Shown here: in pieces, positions 16,790-25,742 of the stretch | Layout: each line of letters begins with the position of its first letter | How positions within the stretch are numbered: position 1 is the stretch's first letter | Origin: Methanomicrobiales archaeon | GTDB lineage: Archaea > Halobacteriota > Methanomicrobia > Methanomicrobiales > Methanospirillaceae | Length of the DNA stretch: 64,000 nt | Direction of reading: 5' to 3' | NCBI GenBank assembly: GCA_022841205.1 | Contig: JALHCK010000006.1 | Location: 38,337 to 102,336 of the forward strand | Notes under the pieces: model-generated | What the model was told of the DNA's origin: nothing | The model's database searches: none | The model's input: the letters and a program-made list of their open reading frames with translations, nothing else | Position numbers and translations under genes: made by a program

Positions 16790-17241
16790 ATGTACAAGAA
16801 AAAAATCCTGGTGGCAGGAATCGCCGGGGGTCTCCTCCTCATGGTGGTTATCCTGGCAGCAGGTGCTGCCGCAGCAGCGATTCTGCCATACAACATATAT
16901 GATATACCGGGTATGCGACCGGCAACCGATCCGGTGTCGCTCTATATTTTTTCTACCCCTTTGTCCTTGCTTTGGCAGGGGCAATACTATATGCAGCGAT
17001 ATCCCCGGCCCTTTCCGGAGGTATTGCCCTGAGAGGTGTGACCTTTGGGCTTCTCCTCTTCATGATCTCAACTGTTCCGAGCCTGTTTGTAATCTGTAGC
17101 TCCATGAATTATCCTGTCGGATTCTACATCTCGAATATCCTGGCAGGGCTCATCGGATTTCCTCTCTTCGGCATGCTCTGCGCCAGTATCTGGAGAAACG
17201 GAGGGATCATTGCATTGAAGAGGGAAGCAGATCGGATTTAA
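16790..17241 (+). pseudogene. Frameshifted small membrane protein
   Basis: Two overlapping frames together read as one ~150-residue membrane protein. The first frame starts at 16790 with a basic start and a strong membrane helix (LLLMVVILAAGAAAAAIL) and a soluble loop. After the six-T run at 16947-16952 the sensible coding moves to the other frame, which continues with YFFYPFVLALAGAILYAAI and two further helices to 17241. Either a real frameshift mutation, a sequencing error in the T-run, or programmed slippage would explain it. Family not recognised. Confidence 0.6.
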
Positions 17242-17320
17242 GGTGCAGCATGGTGAGAGATCACTTTCTCCCTGCAGTCACCTGATTTTTATCATCCAGG
17301 ATCTATAATTTCTTATAACC

Positions 17321-18487
17321 ATGGCCCTCGGGAAAGGAGCATATTTACGAAGCATCACATCGTCACATCTACTCCCGTCCATCCATGTGGGGACAGAACT
17401 CGAGGGAAGCTCTCCCCCGTCCGTCTTTATAGGATCCTGGAACTACCCGAAGGTGTATGCCGGTCCGATGATCGCACCGCTCCATGGGGATACAAGGATA
17501 CTGGATATGCCCGAGTCCTGGATACCGGAACGACGTTCCCAGGAGGAGATCATATCCTACCGGATGAGCCTGGTCCGGGGCAAGCTCATGCAGGATGTCT
17601 GCGAACTCGACTCCAGGTTTGCCGGGCAGCTGCGGGAGATCGCCCTCTCGGCAGGATCGATTGAGAGCGAGGCCAGCTTCGAGCAGGTTCCGAGAGGTTT
17701 TTCCATCTCTGAAGAACAGACTTCATTTGGCCCGAGCGCAGGCATTGAACGGCTGGAAATCGAATCCCGTGCATGGGACCCGAAGCTTGAGAAGATATAC
17801 TACGATACCGATCTTCCTGCCGCTTCGGCAATCGCATCACTCCATGCCAATGGCGTTCCGTTTACCTCGATCCAGAAGGCACTCTCGGTAGGGGCGCTCG
17901 GCAGGGAAGCATCACGGAAAATGGTCCCGACCAGGTGGGCGATTACGGCCTGCGATACGACCCTGGGGGATCGTCTCCTCAGGGATATCAGGCAGCACCA
18001 AGTGATCGATACCGTCATGGTACACAGGTTTTCGAGTCTCCATAACCACTACGCGGTGATCCTTCTCCCGACTCCCTGGCAGTACGAATGGATGGAGGCC
18101 TTTCTGCATGTTACAGGGACCGAAGAACTGATCTTTTCCGATTTCGAACAAAACAGGGGAAAACGAGGGTATTCATCGGTAGGGGGGTGCTTCTACTCGT
18201 GCAGGATGGCCCTCCTAGAAGCCCTCTCACGCGAACAAAAACAGGCGGGAGCGATCGTCCTTCGGGAAGCACGAAAAGGATACATCCCGATGGGAGTCTT
18301 CAATGTCCGTGAGAATGTCCGAAACGCTATGTTACAACCCCCAGATCACTTCGAGGATCTGACCAGCGCCCTGAATTCGGTGGGATCAGGATTCCAGCTG
18401 CCCGTGTCCCGGTTTGTTGATGAGAGCTCGCTCCTTTCGGACTGCCTGCGCATGAAGCAGTCACGGCTCCCGGACTTCGTCAGGTAA
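17321..18487 (+). CDS. nreA: NreA-type archaeal DNA repair protein
   Basis: 388 residues matching the archaeal Nre family: SPPSVFIGSWNYPKVYAGPM near the start, SVGALGREASRKMVPTRWAITACDTTLGD in the middle and the GGCFYSCRMALLEALSREQKQAG segment. NreA acts with PCNA in repair of alkylation or mitomycin damage. The C-terminal end QSRLPDFVR resembles a weak PCNA-interaction motif. The N-terminal zinc finger seen in many Nre proteins is missing here. A TTTTTATC element about 30 bases before the ATG suggests a leaderless gene. Confidence 0.85.
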   Translation: MALGKGAYLRSITSSHLLPSIHVGTELEGSSPPSVFIGSWNYPKVYAGPMIAPLHGDTRILDMPESWIPERRSQEEIISYRMSLVRGKLMQDVCELDSRFAGQLREIALSAGSIESEASFEQVPRGFSISEEQTSFGPSAGIERLEIESRAWDPKLEKIYYDTDLPAASAIASLHANGVPFTSIQKALSVGALGREASRKMVPTRWAITACDTTLGDRLLRDIRQHQVIDTVMVHRFSSLHNHYAVILLPTPWQYEWMEAFLHVTGTEELIFSDFEQNRGKRGYSSVGGCFYSCRMALLEALSREQKQAGAIVLREARKGYIPMGVFNVRENVRNAMLQPPDHFEDLTSALNSVGSGFQLPVSRFVDESSLLSDCLRMKQSRLPDFVR

Positions 18488-18580
18488 AGAACTATAAAGT
18501 ATCCGGGAAAGAGCCAGTTGTCATTCGATTATGCTCATCTTTCCGCCCCGAAATCGACCACGGCCGTTCTTCAGCAGGAA

Positions 18581-18665
18581 TGCGAGGGAAGGGATTCGAA
18601 CCCCTGAACTCCTGCGAGACTGGACCCTAAATCCAGCGCCTTTGACCTGGCTCGGCAACCCTCGC
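18581..18665 (-). tRNA. tRNA-Leu (anticodon UAG)
   Basis: 85 nt with a perfect acceptor stem GCGAGGG/CCCTCGC and discriminator A. The anticodon stem CTGGA/TCCAG encloses TTTAGGG, giving anticodon TAG. A long variable arm (class II) lies before the T-arm GGGGTTCGAATCCC. CCA is not encoded. Confidence 0.95.
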
Positions 18666-19519
18666 AATGGTTAAGAACTTTCATTTCTGGAAATTTCTGC
18701 TTTTCCATTCCCGTGATCCGGGTTCCTGGTGATGGACCCGGAGATACCGGGAATAAAGATTGGTGCCTGGATTTTCACCGGGCATGAAATATCGCGTCGC
18801 TGGTAAGGATTACGTTGTTTTCGCACCACTTTATTATTTTGCGTAGTATATTCTCATCATTCAGGGCATTGATCAGCGAATACACGGAGCTTCGTGGATG
18901 AACAGTTTTGAGTGTCGCAAAATTATTATTTTGCGCAAAGATTATAAACATGGAAATATAACAGAAAATTGCCATATATGATGGCCTGGAAAGCTGAGCA
19001 GTACCGGGTTCCCAAACCTTGTCTCCAGCACCAGCAAGGTATGGTATCCGCACATCCCCGAATACCTGGATAGGATATGGTAAGCAGGAATATCACGTGC
19101 CACACTGGGCAAAAGAACGATCGCGGCTGGTCGCCACCTTACAGCTGGCGGTTATTCCAAGGTGATAATTCCCTCCTACGAGTGAACCTGCTTACCTGGT
19201 TATATTACGGAGATGTCCGCGATGCCTTGAAATTACCCGGTAACAGGTCGTTATTGGATCATATATGGTAAACCCTTTTCTGCTTTTTAATGGAAAGCGG
19301 AAGGGTGAAGGGATGAATACGACGCCGAATCTGCAGGGCGTTGTACCATTCAGTGGTATATTTGACCTCCTAAACCCCTTCACTTTTCAAAAACCGCCTG
19401 GCACAGGAGGCACATGGGAATTCGTATCCTGAACCGGTGTCCTCAGTAAATCCGGCAGAATGGTTGCCAACGGGCCTCAAGAGAATCCTGATATTCTATG
19501 CATGTACAGGTTTTAGTGC
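18666..19519. other. 850-bp AT-rich region without a confident gene
   Basis: Composition is clearly AT-richer than its surroundings between 18820 and 18990. A 13-bp direct repeat TTATTATTTTGCG occurs at 18831-18843 and 18923-18935, the second inside a palindrome GCAAAAT/ATTTTGC (18917-18934). A minus-strand frame at 18775-19053 has a plausible stretch (YSLINALNDENILRKIIKWCEN) but no ribosome site, so I do not call it. Around 19270-19350 the minus strand reads WYNALQIRRRIHPFTL, possibly a remnant. The last ~50 bases carry the promoter of the first trkH. Confidence 0.5.
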
Positions 19520-20980
19520 ATGAAGCGCCTTGGGCATCTGGCAATCATTGCCCACGATATGGGACTCATCTTTGAGTTCCTGGCGCTAATTACCCTAGTC
19601 CCATTTCTTGTTCTCCTGGTCTTCCAGGAATGGGACATGATCATTCCCATGGGATCGGTTCCCATGGTCTTTGTCATCCTCGGTTTTCTCATCTCCAAAG
19701 TCCCCGGAAAGGCGACCACTCCCTCCCTGTCCGTTGCCCTGGTCGCAGTCTCCCTGACCTGGCTTGCGATTGCCGTGGTCGGAGCTCTCCCCTTCATCAT
19801 TGCCCTCAAAATTTCATGGACAGATGCAATTTTTGAGGCAATGTCAGGATGGACGGGGACCGGGTTTACGGTCATGAAGTCTCTTGACACCATGCCCCGG
19901 ACACTGATATTCTGGCGTTCATTCATGCAGTGGATTGGGGGTATGGGAGTCATTGCATTCGGGATTGCCATGCTCTCCCATTCGGGGCTTTCCCAGAGCC
20001 GGCTCTATCGGTCAGAGGGTCGGTCGGAGGCCCTGATGCCAAGCGTTGTATCAACCGGGAGAAGAATGTGGACAATCTACTTTTTTCTCACCGTCATGTT
20101 CACCGGCCTGGTCCTCTTTTCCGGGATTCCAGTCTGGGATGCCATGAACCTGGTCATGGTCTCGATTGCCACCGGAGGTTTCGCACTCCACGATGCAGGC
20201 ATGTTCTACTATAACAACGAACTGCTGGAAATCCTCCTGATTCCTGCCATGCTGGCCGGAGCCCTGCCCTTCAAAGTCTATTTCCTCATTTACAGGGGAA
20301 AGTTCCGGGCATTCTTCCGCGACCCGGTGGTGCGGCTCATCATCGCCCTCTCCATAACAGGATCAGTGGTAGTTGCCATCAACCTGTATCTTTTCAATAA
20401 TATCGCCCTTGATGATGCATTCCGGCAGGGTTTTTTCTGCACCATCTCAGGATACACCTGTACCGGGCTCCAGGACTCGACCCTTCAGTGGCTCCCCCTT
20501 CCACTCATCGTCATCACCCTGTTGATGATGATCGGAGGTGCAGCTGGAAGCACATCAGGAGGGATTAAAACAAACAGGGTCATTCTTGGTTACGAAGGGC
20601 TCGTCTGGTGGTTCAGGAGACTATTCGTCCGGGGAAGCGTCATCATCCCGTTCAGGCACGAAGGACGTAACATACCTTCGCGTATTTCTGAAGTCGATCT
20701 TTCGAAAAACATGCTCGTCATTTTCCTTTACGTGATAATGATCTTTATCGCAACTCTCCTCGCTCTCCACCTCGCTCCAACCACGTTTGAAGTCCACCAG
20801 GTTGTTTTCGAGCTGGTCTCTGCAGCAAGCAACGTAGGTCTGGGGCTCGGCTATCTCACACCTGCCAGCCCCGGTGCGATCAAGTGGCTCTTTGTTTTCG
20901 TGATGTGGATCGGCAGGCTTGAGATCGTCCCTGTGCTCATCCTTGCCATGGGAATTGTCCGGGGCTTCGAGTCGAAATAG
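19520..20980 (+). CDS. trkH: TrkH-family potassium transporter, copy 1
   Basis: 486 residues with four M1-P-M2 repeats as in TrkH/KtrB K+ channels-transporters. The four filter loops are SGWTGTGFT, SIATGGFAL, SGYTCTGLQ and SAASNVGLGLG, each with the key glycine. FSKNMLVIFLY precedes the last repeat. TrkH normally needs a cytosolic NAD/ATP-binding TrkA, which is not encoded nearby. No Shine-Dalgarno precedes the ATG; a TATATT-like element about 27 bases upstream suggests a leaderless message. Confidence 0.92.
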   Translation: MKRLGHLAIIAHDMGLIFEFLALITLVPFLVLLVFQEWDMIIPMGSVPMVFVILGFLISKVPGKATTPSLSVALVAVSLTWLAIAVVGALPFIIALKISWTDAIFEAMSGWTGTGFTVMKSLDTMPRTLIFWRSFMQWIGGMGVIAFGIAMLSHSGLSQSRLYRSEGRSEALMPSVVSTGRRMWTIYFFLTVMFTGLVLFSGIPVWDAMNLVMVSIATGGFALHDAGMFYYNNELLEILLIPAMLAGALPFKVYFLIYRGKFRAFFRDPVVRLIIALSITGSVVVAINLYLFNNIALDDAFRQGFFCTISGYTCTGLQDSTLQWLPLPLIVITLLMMIGGAAGSTSGGIKTNRVILGYEGLVWWFRRLFVRGSVIIPFRHEGRNIPSRISEVDLSKNMLVIFLYVIMIFIATLLALHLAPTTFEVHQVVFELVSAASNVGLGLGYLTPASPGAIKWLFVFVMWIGRLEIVPVLILAMGIVRGFESK

Positions 20981-21043
20981 ATATGATTATCCGGCCTGCA
21001 GGGAGCGAATGCTGATATTTATTGCAGGTTAATTCTTCAGTGA

Positions 21044-22504
21044 ATGAAGCGCCTCGGGCACCTGGCGATCATCGCCCACGATATGGGGGTCATCTTTGGG
21101 TTCCTCGCGCTGATCACCCTTGTCCCCCTCATCGTCGCCCTGGTATTCCGGGAATGGGAAATGATAATCCCCATGGGATCGGTCCCCGTGATCTTTCTGT
21201 CTTTTGGGTTTCTCATTTCAAAGGTGCCGAAAAAGGCATACCCCCCCTCACTTTCCGTTGCACTCGTTGCGGTGGCTCTCACCTGGTTCCTCGTTGCCCT
21301 TGTCGGGGCTGTCCCCTTCACCCTCGCCCTCAATATTCCCTGGACCGATGGGATATTTGAGTCCATGTCAGGCTGGACGGACACGGGTATAACCGTGATG
21401 ACCTCGCTTGACAAGATGCCAAAAACCCTCATCTTCTGGCGGTCATTCACGCAGTGGCTGGGCGGTATAGGGGTGATCGCTTTCGGAATCGCCATGCTGT
21501 CCCGCTCTGGTTTGTCACAATCCCAACTCTACCGGTCAGAAGGGCGGTCTGAAGAACTCATGCCAAACGTTGTTTCGACAGGCAGGAGGATATGGGTAAT
21601 CTATGTCGTCCTGACACTGCTCTCCATCGGTTTAATCCTCTTTTCAGGTGTCGCGCTCTGGGATGCCGTGAACCTGGCAATGGTTTCCATATCCACGGGA
21701 GGGTTCTCTCCTCACGATGGCGGGATGGGCTACTATGACAATATCATACTCGATTTCCTGTTGATCCCGGTGATGATTGCAGGTGCGCTTCCCTTCAAGG
21801 TGTATTTTATCACGTCGCGGGAACGATTCAGGAAGCTCTTCAAAAACCCGGTACTCCGGCTGATTCTTGCCCTGACCCTTGTTGCCTCATCAATCGTGAT
21901 CCTCAACCTGTATCTGTTCAATCATTACACACTGGTCGATGCTGCGAGGTTTGGAGGGTTTTCCACCGTTTCAGGATTAACAAGTACAGGACTCCAGAAC
22001 TCATCGTTCCAATGGGTTCCGCTCCCCATCATAATCATCATGCTCCTGATGCTGATAGGAGGATCTTCGGGAAGTACGTCGGGTGGCATAAAAGTTGACC
22101 GTATTCTACTGGGATACGAAGGTTTGATCTGGTGGTTCAAACGCCTGTTCGTCCGGGGGAGCGTGATGATCCCCTTCAAACACGAAGGGAGGAATATCCC
22201 GGTCAGAATTTCAGAGCTCGAACTTTCGAAGAACATGCTGATCATCCTCCTCTACCTCTTGACTGTATTTATCGCGGTCATCCTGGCACTCCACCTTGCA
22301 CCGACACAGCTGGAGATACATGAAGTAACTTTTGAAGTCATCTCTGCGGTGGGGAACAATGGCATGGGATACGGGTATGTAACTGCTGCAAGCCCAATGT
22401 CCGTCAAGTGGCTCTTCATCTTCGTGATGTGGATTGGCAGGCTCGAGATAATCCCTGTCCTCATCCTGGTGATGGGGCTGATCCGGGGTTTTGAGCCGAA
22501 GTAA
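21044..22504 (+). CDS. trkH: TrkH-family potassium transporter, copy 2
   Basis: Exactly the same length as copy 1 and aligned without gaps over nearly the whole protein, starting with the same 13 residues, so this is a tandem duplication. Filter loops are SGWTDTGIT, SISTGGFSP, SGLTSTGLQ and SAVGNNGMGYG; loops 1 and 4 differ most from copy 1. GATATTTATTG lies about 27 bases before its ATG, giving it its own leaderless promoter in the 63-bp gap. No TrkA neighbour. Confidence 0.92.
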   Translation: MKRLGHLAIIAHDMGVIFGFLALITLVPLIVALVFREWEMIIPMGSVPVIFLSFGFLISKVPKKAYPPSLSVALVAVALTWFLVALVGAVPFTLALNIPWTDGIFESMSGWTDTGITVMTSLDKMPKTLIFWRSFTQWLGGIGVIAFGIAMLSRSGLSQSQLYRSEGRSEELMPNVVSTGRRIWVIYVVLTLLSIGLILFSGVALWDAVNLAMVSISTGGFSPHDGGMGYYDNIILDFLLIPVMIAGALPFKVYFITSRERFRKLFKNPVLRLILALTLVASSIVILNLYLFNHYTLVDAARFGGFSTVSGLTSTGLQNSSFQWVPLPIIIIMLLMLIGGSSGSTSGGIKVDRILLGYEGLIWWFKRLFVRGSVMIPFKHEGRNIPVRISELELSKNMLIILLYLLTVFIAVILALHLAPTQLEIHEVTFEVISAVGNNGMGYGYVTAASPMSVKWLFIFVMWIGRLEIIPVLILVMGLIRGFEPK

Positions 22505-22635
22505 CGGGATTCGTTCATATCCCCTCAATGTTAAACCCATTGAATATTTCCGAATCATTGAATTAAACCTCATTACGAGGTCTTTTGATACTATCACAAT
22601 CTTATTCAGCTTATACCCCCAGTTCGTTTTAAGCA

Positions 22636-23133
22636 ATGATCGTCGACCTGATGACGCTGTCCCGAATCGGTGTGGCCGCTATCGTCTGCTGGATCAATTT
22701 CGTCCTTATTGACCAGATCTTCAAACTGCCGGAGAAGGGAGGCGTAAGCGGAGCATCGGCCATCGCGAGGGAGATCGAACGGGGTAACGGATCGCTTCAC
22801 GGCGGATATATGATGGGAAATATCGTCTCATCGCCTGATGCTTCAGCAGGGACCCTCCTCGCATCCTGCGGAGTATATGCGGCCGGGATTCCCGGGGGCC
22901 TTTTTGCTGCGGTGCTTGTGTATATCGGGAACCGTATTTGCTACGATCCCGGTTATGCAGGAACCACAGGATGTATAAGTGCCACATTTATTGTCTATGG
23001 ATTTACCCGGATCGGGTTTGCCGCCTCGGATTTCATTGCCGGAATGGTTATTGCCATCCTCACCATCCAGGGGATATCGTACATCCATGCAAGCAGGCTT
23101 CTTGCGAGGATCTGGGAGGTGAGATCGAGATGA
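22636..23133 (+). CDS. ehaB: Energy-converting hydrogenase membrane subunit (EhaB-like)
   Basis: 165 residues with about four membrane segments (LMTLSRIGVAAIVCWINFVL, TLLASCGVYAAGIPGGLF, GCISATFIVYGFTRIGFA). Its position as first gene, directly before EhaC-, D-, E-, F- and G-like genes, and its size point to EhaB. No separate EhaA-like gene is seen upstream. TTATACC about 24 bases before the ATG is a likely TATA box for the whole 18-gene operon. Its stop overlaps the next start (ATGA). Confidence 0.7.
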   Translation: MIVDLMTLSRIGVAAIVCWINFVLIDQIFKLPEKGGVSGASAIAREIERGNGSLHGGYMMGNIVSSPDASAGTLLASCGVYAAGIPGGLFAAVLVYIGNRICYDPGYAGTTGCISATFIVYGFTRIGFAASDFIAGMVIAILTIQGISYIHASRLLARIWEVRSR

Positions 23134-23384
23134 ACGGGCAGGAGGCGGCACTTCTCGTCTGCGGGGTTATTGCGATTTATGCGGCGATCCGGGTAATCCT
23201 TGAAAAAAATACGATGCGAAAATTGCCATTCCTGAATGTTGTTTCCTTTGCCATATCCGGATCGATCGTCCTCATTACTCCTCACCCCCTGGCAATTCTC
23301 GCTGCTGCAGCGTATTTTGTTGGCTCAACGTTTGAATCGAATGCCATTGCGAGTACCTGGGCGGGAGGGCCAAAGAATGAATGA
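23130..23384 (+). CDS. ehaC: EhaC-like membrane subunit (DUF2107)
   Basis: 84 residues, two to three helices (ALLVCGVIAIYAAIRVIL, FLNVVSFAISGSIVLI, LAILAAAAYFVGSTFESNAIAS). The ending TFESNAIAST is typical of EhaC proteins. The ATG overlaps the stop of EhaB by four bases, which fixes the start; a longer frame upstream would lie entirely inside EhaB. Part of the membrane arm of the hydrogenase. Confidence 0.75.
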   Translation: MNGQEAALLVCGVIAIYAAIRVILEKNTMRKLPFLNVVSFAISGSIVLITPHPLAILAAAAYFVGSTFESNAIASTWAGGPKNE

Positions 23385-23613
23385 GATTTTCGCGGTAATC
23401 TACGGGGGGCTGATCGTCCTTGGCGCTCTTGCCACCATGGTCTCCAGGGACCCTTTTAATAAATTAATTTCACTCGGCCTCCTCGTCGCCGGGGTTATGC
23501 CCTTCCTTTCAGACCGGGGGCTGCTCGATGTCCTCGCCGCAACGGCACTTATTGCACCCCTTTCCACCATTTTCGTTCTCATGGCATTGGGGAGGGATGC
23601 CCGTGAGCCCTGA
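23377..23613 (+). CDS. ehaD: EhaD-like membrane subunit (DUF2108)
   Basis: 78 residues with three short helices; SRDPFNKLISLGLLVAGVMPFLSDRGLLDVLAATALIAPLSTIFVL contains the conserved DPFxKLI and DRGLLDV patterns, similar to MnhC/MrpC-like small antiporter subunits. Starts eight bases inside EhaC, so its translation is coupled. Confidence 0.75.
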   Translation: MNEIFAVIYGGLIVLGALATMVSRDPFNKLISLGLLVAGVMPFLSDRGLLDVLAATALIAPLSTIFVLMALGRDAREP

Positions 23614-23842
23614 ATTCGTCATCGGCCTCGTCATTATTCTCATCGGCACAGTGGCCTCGGCATTCCCCCGCCCCAAGAAGTATCTCGTGCAATTGATCAA
23701 CCTTGAAATACCTGCCTGGGGGCTCCTGCTGGTGATGCTGTCCTATGACGAAGCCCTTGCGCTCCTCACCTTCGGGGGGGTCACTGCACTGTCCACTTTT
23801 ATCTATGTACGGGTCATCCAGAAGAAGGAGGCAGCGGCATGA
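23603..23842 (+). CDS. ehaE: EhaE-like membrane subunit (DUF2109)
   Basis: About 79 residues with two membrane helices and the conserved FPRPKKYLVQLINLEIPAWGLLL stretch, ending in KKEAAA. GGAGGG lies six bases before the GTG I use; an ATG two codons upstream abuts that ribosome site too closely. Overlaps EhaD by 11 bases and EhaF by four. Confidence 0.73.
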   Translation: MSPEFVIGLVIILIGTVASAFPRPKKYLVQLINLEIPAWGLLLVMLSYDEALALLTFGGVTALSTFIYVRVIQKKEAAA

Positions 23843-24279
23843 TCCAGAAAATATCCCGGATTATTTCCAATTACGAAGTGATCATGCCGCTCTTTGCCGG
23901 TGCGGTCACCGTCCTCTTCATCATCGCCATCCTCTCCCTTCCACTTCCGTACCATGAAGACCAGCTGTATACAAAGACGATTAACCGATCGAGCACTCTC
24001 AATCCGTATGACAGGGGTGGGCTGCCGTTCACCGATGTGGTTATCAAAGCCCAGTATCCTGAGAATTCTCCTACCGCAGGGTATGTCACCACCTACCTGA
24101 CACCGCTATCGTGGTTCATTGCCAACAGCACACTCCATGCCGGGACCACCATTGTCGCCCATCCAGGGGGCATTCTCGATGAAATTCTTTACAATACCCG
24201 CGGGCTGGACACGGTGGTGGAGCCAACGATTCTCTTCATCGCTTTTGCGATTGCATCGTATCTTTTCAGGAAGGGATGA
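23839..24279 (+). CDS. ehaF: EhaF-like membrane subunit (DUF2105)
   Basis: 146 residues: an N-terminal helix (LFAGAVTVLFIIAILSLPLPY), a long outside loop with NPYDRGGLPFTDVVIKAQYPENSP, then a C-terminal helix. The domain layout and its place between EhaE and EhaG identify it. The loop may cap the antiporter-like module, but no function is demonstrated from sequence. Confidence 0.75.
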   Translation: MIQKISRIISNYEVIMPLFAGAVTVLFIIAILSLPLPYHEDQLYTKTINRSSTLNPYDRGGLPFTDVVIKAQYPENSPTAGYVTTYLTPLSWFIANSTLHAGTTIVAHPGGILDEILYNTRGLDTVVEPTILFIAFAIASYLFRKG

Positions 24280-24282
24280 AGG

Positions 24283-24885
24283 ATGTGGCAACAGTACTCG
24301 CTTGGACTCCTCCTTGTGCTGGTCGCCGGGGTCATTGCGTTCTTTGCCCTCGTCCTTGAAAAGGACGATCTCCACCGCCTCCTCCTCATCGACCTCGTGG
24401 AAATCGCTTCGCTGGGAATCATCGCCCTCCTCGGGACAGATCTGGCCGAAGCCCTGATCCTCCCCGGACTGGTGGTCGGCATCGCAGAACTCCTCGCCCT
24501 TTCCCAGATCTACGTCATGAAAGAGGGGATAAAGGATTGCGTGGTGAAAGGACTGGACATCGAGGTGATTCAGGCCGATGCCCCTCTTATCATATCGATC
24601 CTCCTCATCATCTACGGGATAATCCTTTCAGGTTTTACCGGTGGAGGAATAGCGGGCCTCGGCGCAGTATTCTATATCATGTCCCGCGGGCACCGGGAAA
24701 AGTTCGAGCTGCTGGAGATTGCCGCCGGTATTTCATGGGCAGTCTGGATTCTCGCATTTTTCATCTTCATGTCCTTCCCGGAGTACTGGCTCACTGCGTT
24801 ATTCATGGCCGCTGTAGGGATCCTGCTGAAAGTAGCAGCAAAAATGGCCCTTGTCGGGACGATGTGGGGGGATAACCCATTATGA
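24283..24885 (+). CDS. ehaG: EhaG-like membrane subunit (DUF2106)
   Basis: 200 residues with about six helices (LLLVLVAGVIAFFALVLEKDDLHRLLLIDLVEIASLG, then GVFYIMSR-like segment). DLHRLLLIDLVEIASLGIIALLGTDLAEALILPGLVVG is the recognisable EhaG core. The start is the ATG after AAGGATG, three bases past EhaF; the stop overlaps EhaH by four bases. Confidence 0.77.
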   Translation: MWQQYSLGLLLVLVAGVIAFFALVLEKDDLHRLLLIDLVEIASLGIIALLGTDLAEALILPGLVVGIAELLALSQIYVMKEGIKDCVVKGLDIEVIQADAPLIISILLIIYGIILSGFTGGGIAGLGAVFYIMSRGHREKFELLEIAAGISWAVWILAFFIFMSFPEYWLTALFMAAVGILLKVAAKMALVGTMWGDNPL

Positions 24886-25535
24886 ACATTGCAGGCGAGC
24901 CATTCCTGGTTCTCGAATTCGCGGATGAACTGGTGTACCTCACTCCCTATACCACCACCCTGCTCCTGTTTGCCCTGGCCTTCACCATCTTTGCCATCAT
25001 CAGTCGCCCGGAACGGCAGGTGGACATCGTTTTCGGGGGTGATGCTTTCTATGCAAAGAAAACATCCCTCTCCGAAATGAGGTTCCGGAGGTTCATGGCC
25101 ATCGCCTGCGGGCTTGCGTCCATGGGTGCGGTGGTGACGGGCGACATTTTCAATTTCACGCTCTTCATCTCCCTTGTCGGAATCTGCAATGTTGGAATTG
25201 TCGCCGCGGTGAAGATACGGCATGTACAGGAGGCGGCGTTTCAGTACGGGATTGTGGCACTGTCAGCAACCGTCCCCCTGTTCGGAGCGGCAGCACTGAC
25301 CGCGGCTACCACGGGCACCCTTTCGATGATCGAACTGGGGAAAGCGACTACCGCCGCTGTCTCTCCAGTCATCAAAGCATTGCTGGTACTAGGCGTCATG
25401 GGGGAGGGGATGGCTCCGTTCTACGCTGCAAAAGCTGAAATGTTCAGGGCGCCTGGCGCGCCGTACGTGATCATGTGCTCGCTCTCATCCCTCCTCATTT
25501 TCCTGAGGGTGATCGAGGTAGTCCTGGTGATATGA
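24882..25535 (+). CDS. ehaH: EhaH-like subunit (short NuoL/M/N antiporter homologue)
   Basis: 217 residues resembling part of a proton/sodium antiporter-like subunit of complex I. VTGDIFNFTLFISLVGICNVGIVAAVKIRHVQEAAFQYGIVALSATVPLFG matches the EhaH version of the NuoN-type helices, with a Glu/Lys pair and KALLVLGVMGEGMAPFYAAKAEMFRAPGAP as the discontinuous-helix region. Likely carries ion translocation that drives H2-dependent ferredoxin reduction. Confidence 0.77.
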   Translation: MNIAGEPFLVLEFADELVYLTPYTTTLLLFALAFTIFAIISRPERQVDIVFGGDAFYAKKTSLSEMRFRRFMAIACGLASMGAVVTGDIFNFTLFISLVGICNVGIVAAVKIRHVQEAAFQYGIVALSATVPLFGAAALTAATTGTLSMIELGKATTAAVSPVIKALLVLGVMGEGMAPFYAAKAEMFRAPGAPYVIMCSLSSLLIFLRVIEVVLVI

Positions 25536-25741
25536 TGCTGTCGAAAAGCCGGTTTGGTCTGTTGGCATTTGCATCGGGGTTTCTGATAGTGATAGGTTTC
25601 TTCCTTGAGTGGGGAGATTACCTGCCCTTCTGGGCATATGCAGCATTGCTCGTCTGTTGTTTCCCGGTCTTCACCCTCTCTCTTGGTCTCTGGTGGATGG
25701 CAAGGGAACACGAGGAGGATATTCCATTCGTGGGGTACTGA
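25532..25741 (+). CDS. ehaI: EhaI-like small membrane subunit
   Basis: 69 residues, two membrane helices (FASGFLIVIGFFLEW and WAYAALLVCCFPVFTLSLGLWW) and an acidic tail. The ATGATG overlapping the EhaH stop fixes the start; a longer frame would read through EhaH. Named from position between EhaH and EhaJ; sequence similarity alone would not decide. Confidence 0.6.
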   Translation: MMLSKSRFGLLAFASGFLIVIGFFLEWGDYLPFWAYAALLVCCFPVFTLSLGLWWMAREHEEDIPFVGY

Positions 25742-25742
25742 C

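Noticed and set aside
18775..19053. Minus-strand 92-codon frame
   Set aside because: Partly protein-like but no ribosome site, and the best in-frame ATG overlaps what looks like a TATA element; kept as a region note only.
19414..19449. 12-codon frame with AGGAGG, upstream of trkH
   Set aside because: Could be a leader peptide, but trkH appears to have its own leaderless promoter after it, and no attenuator-like hairpin is visible.
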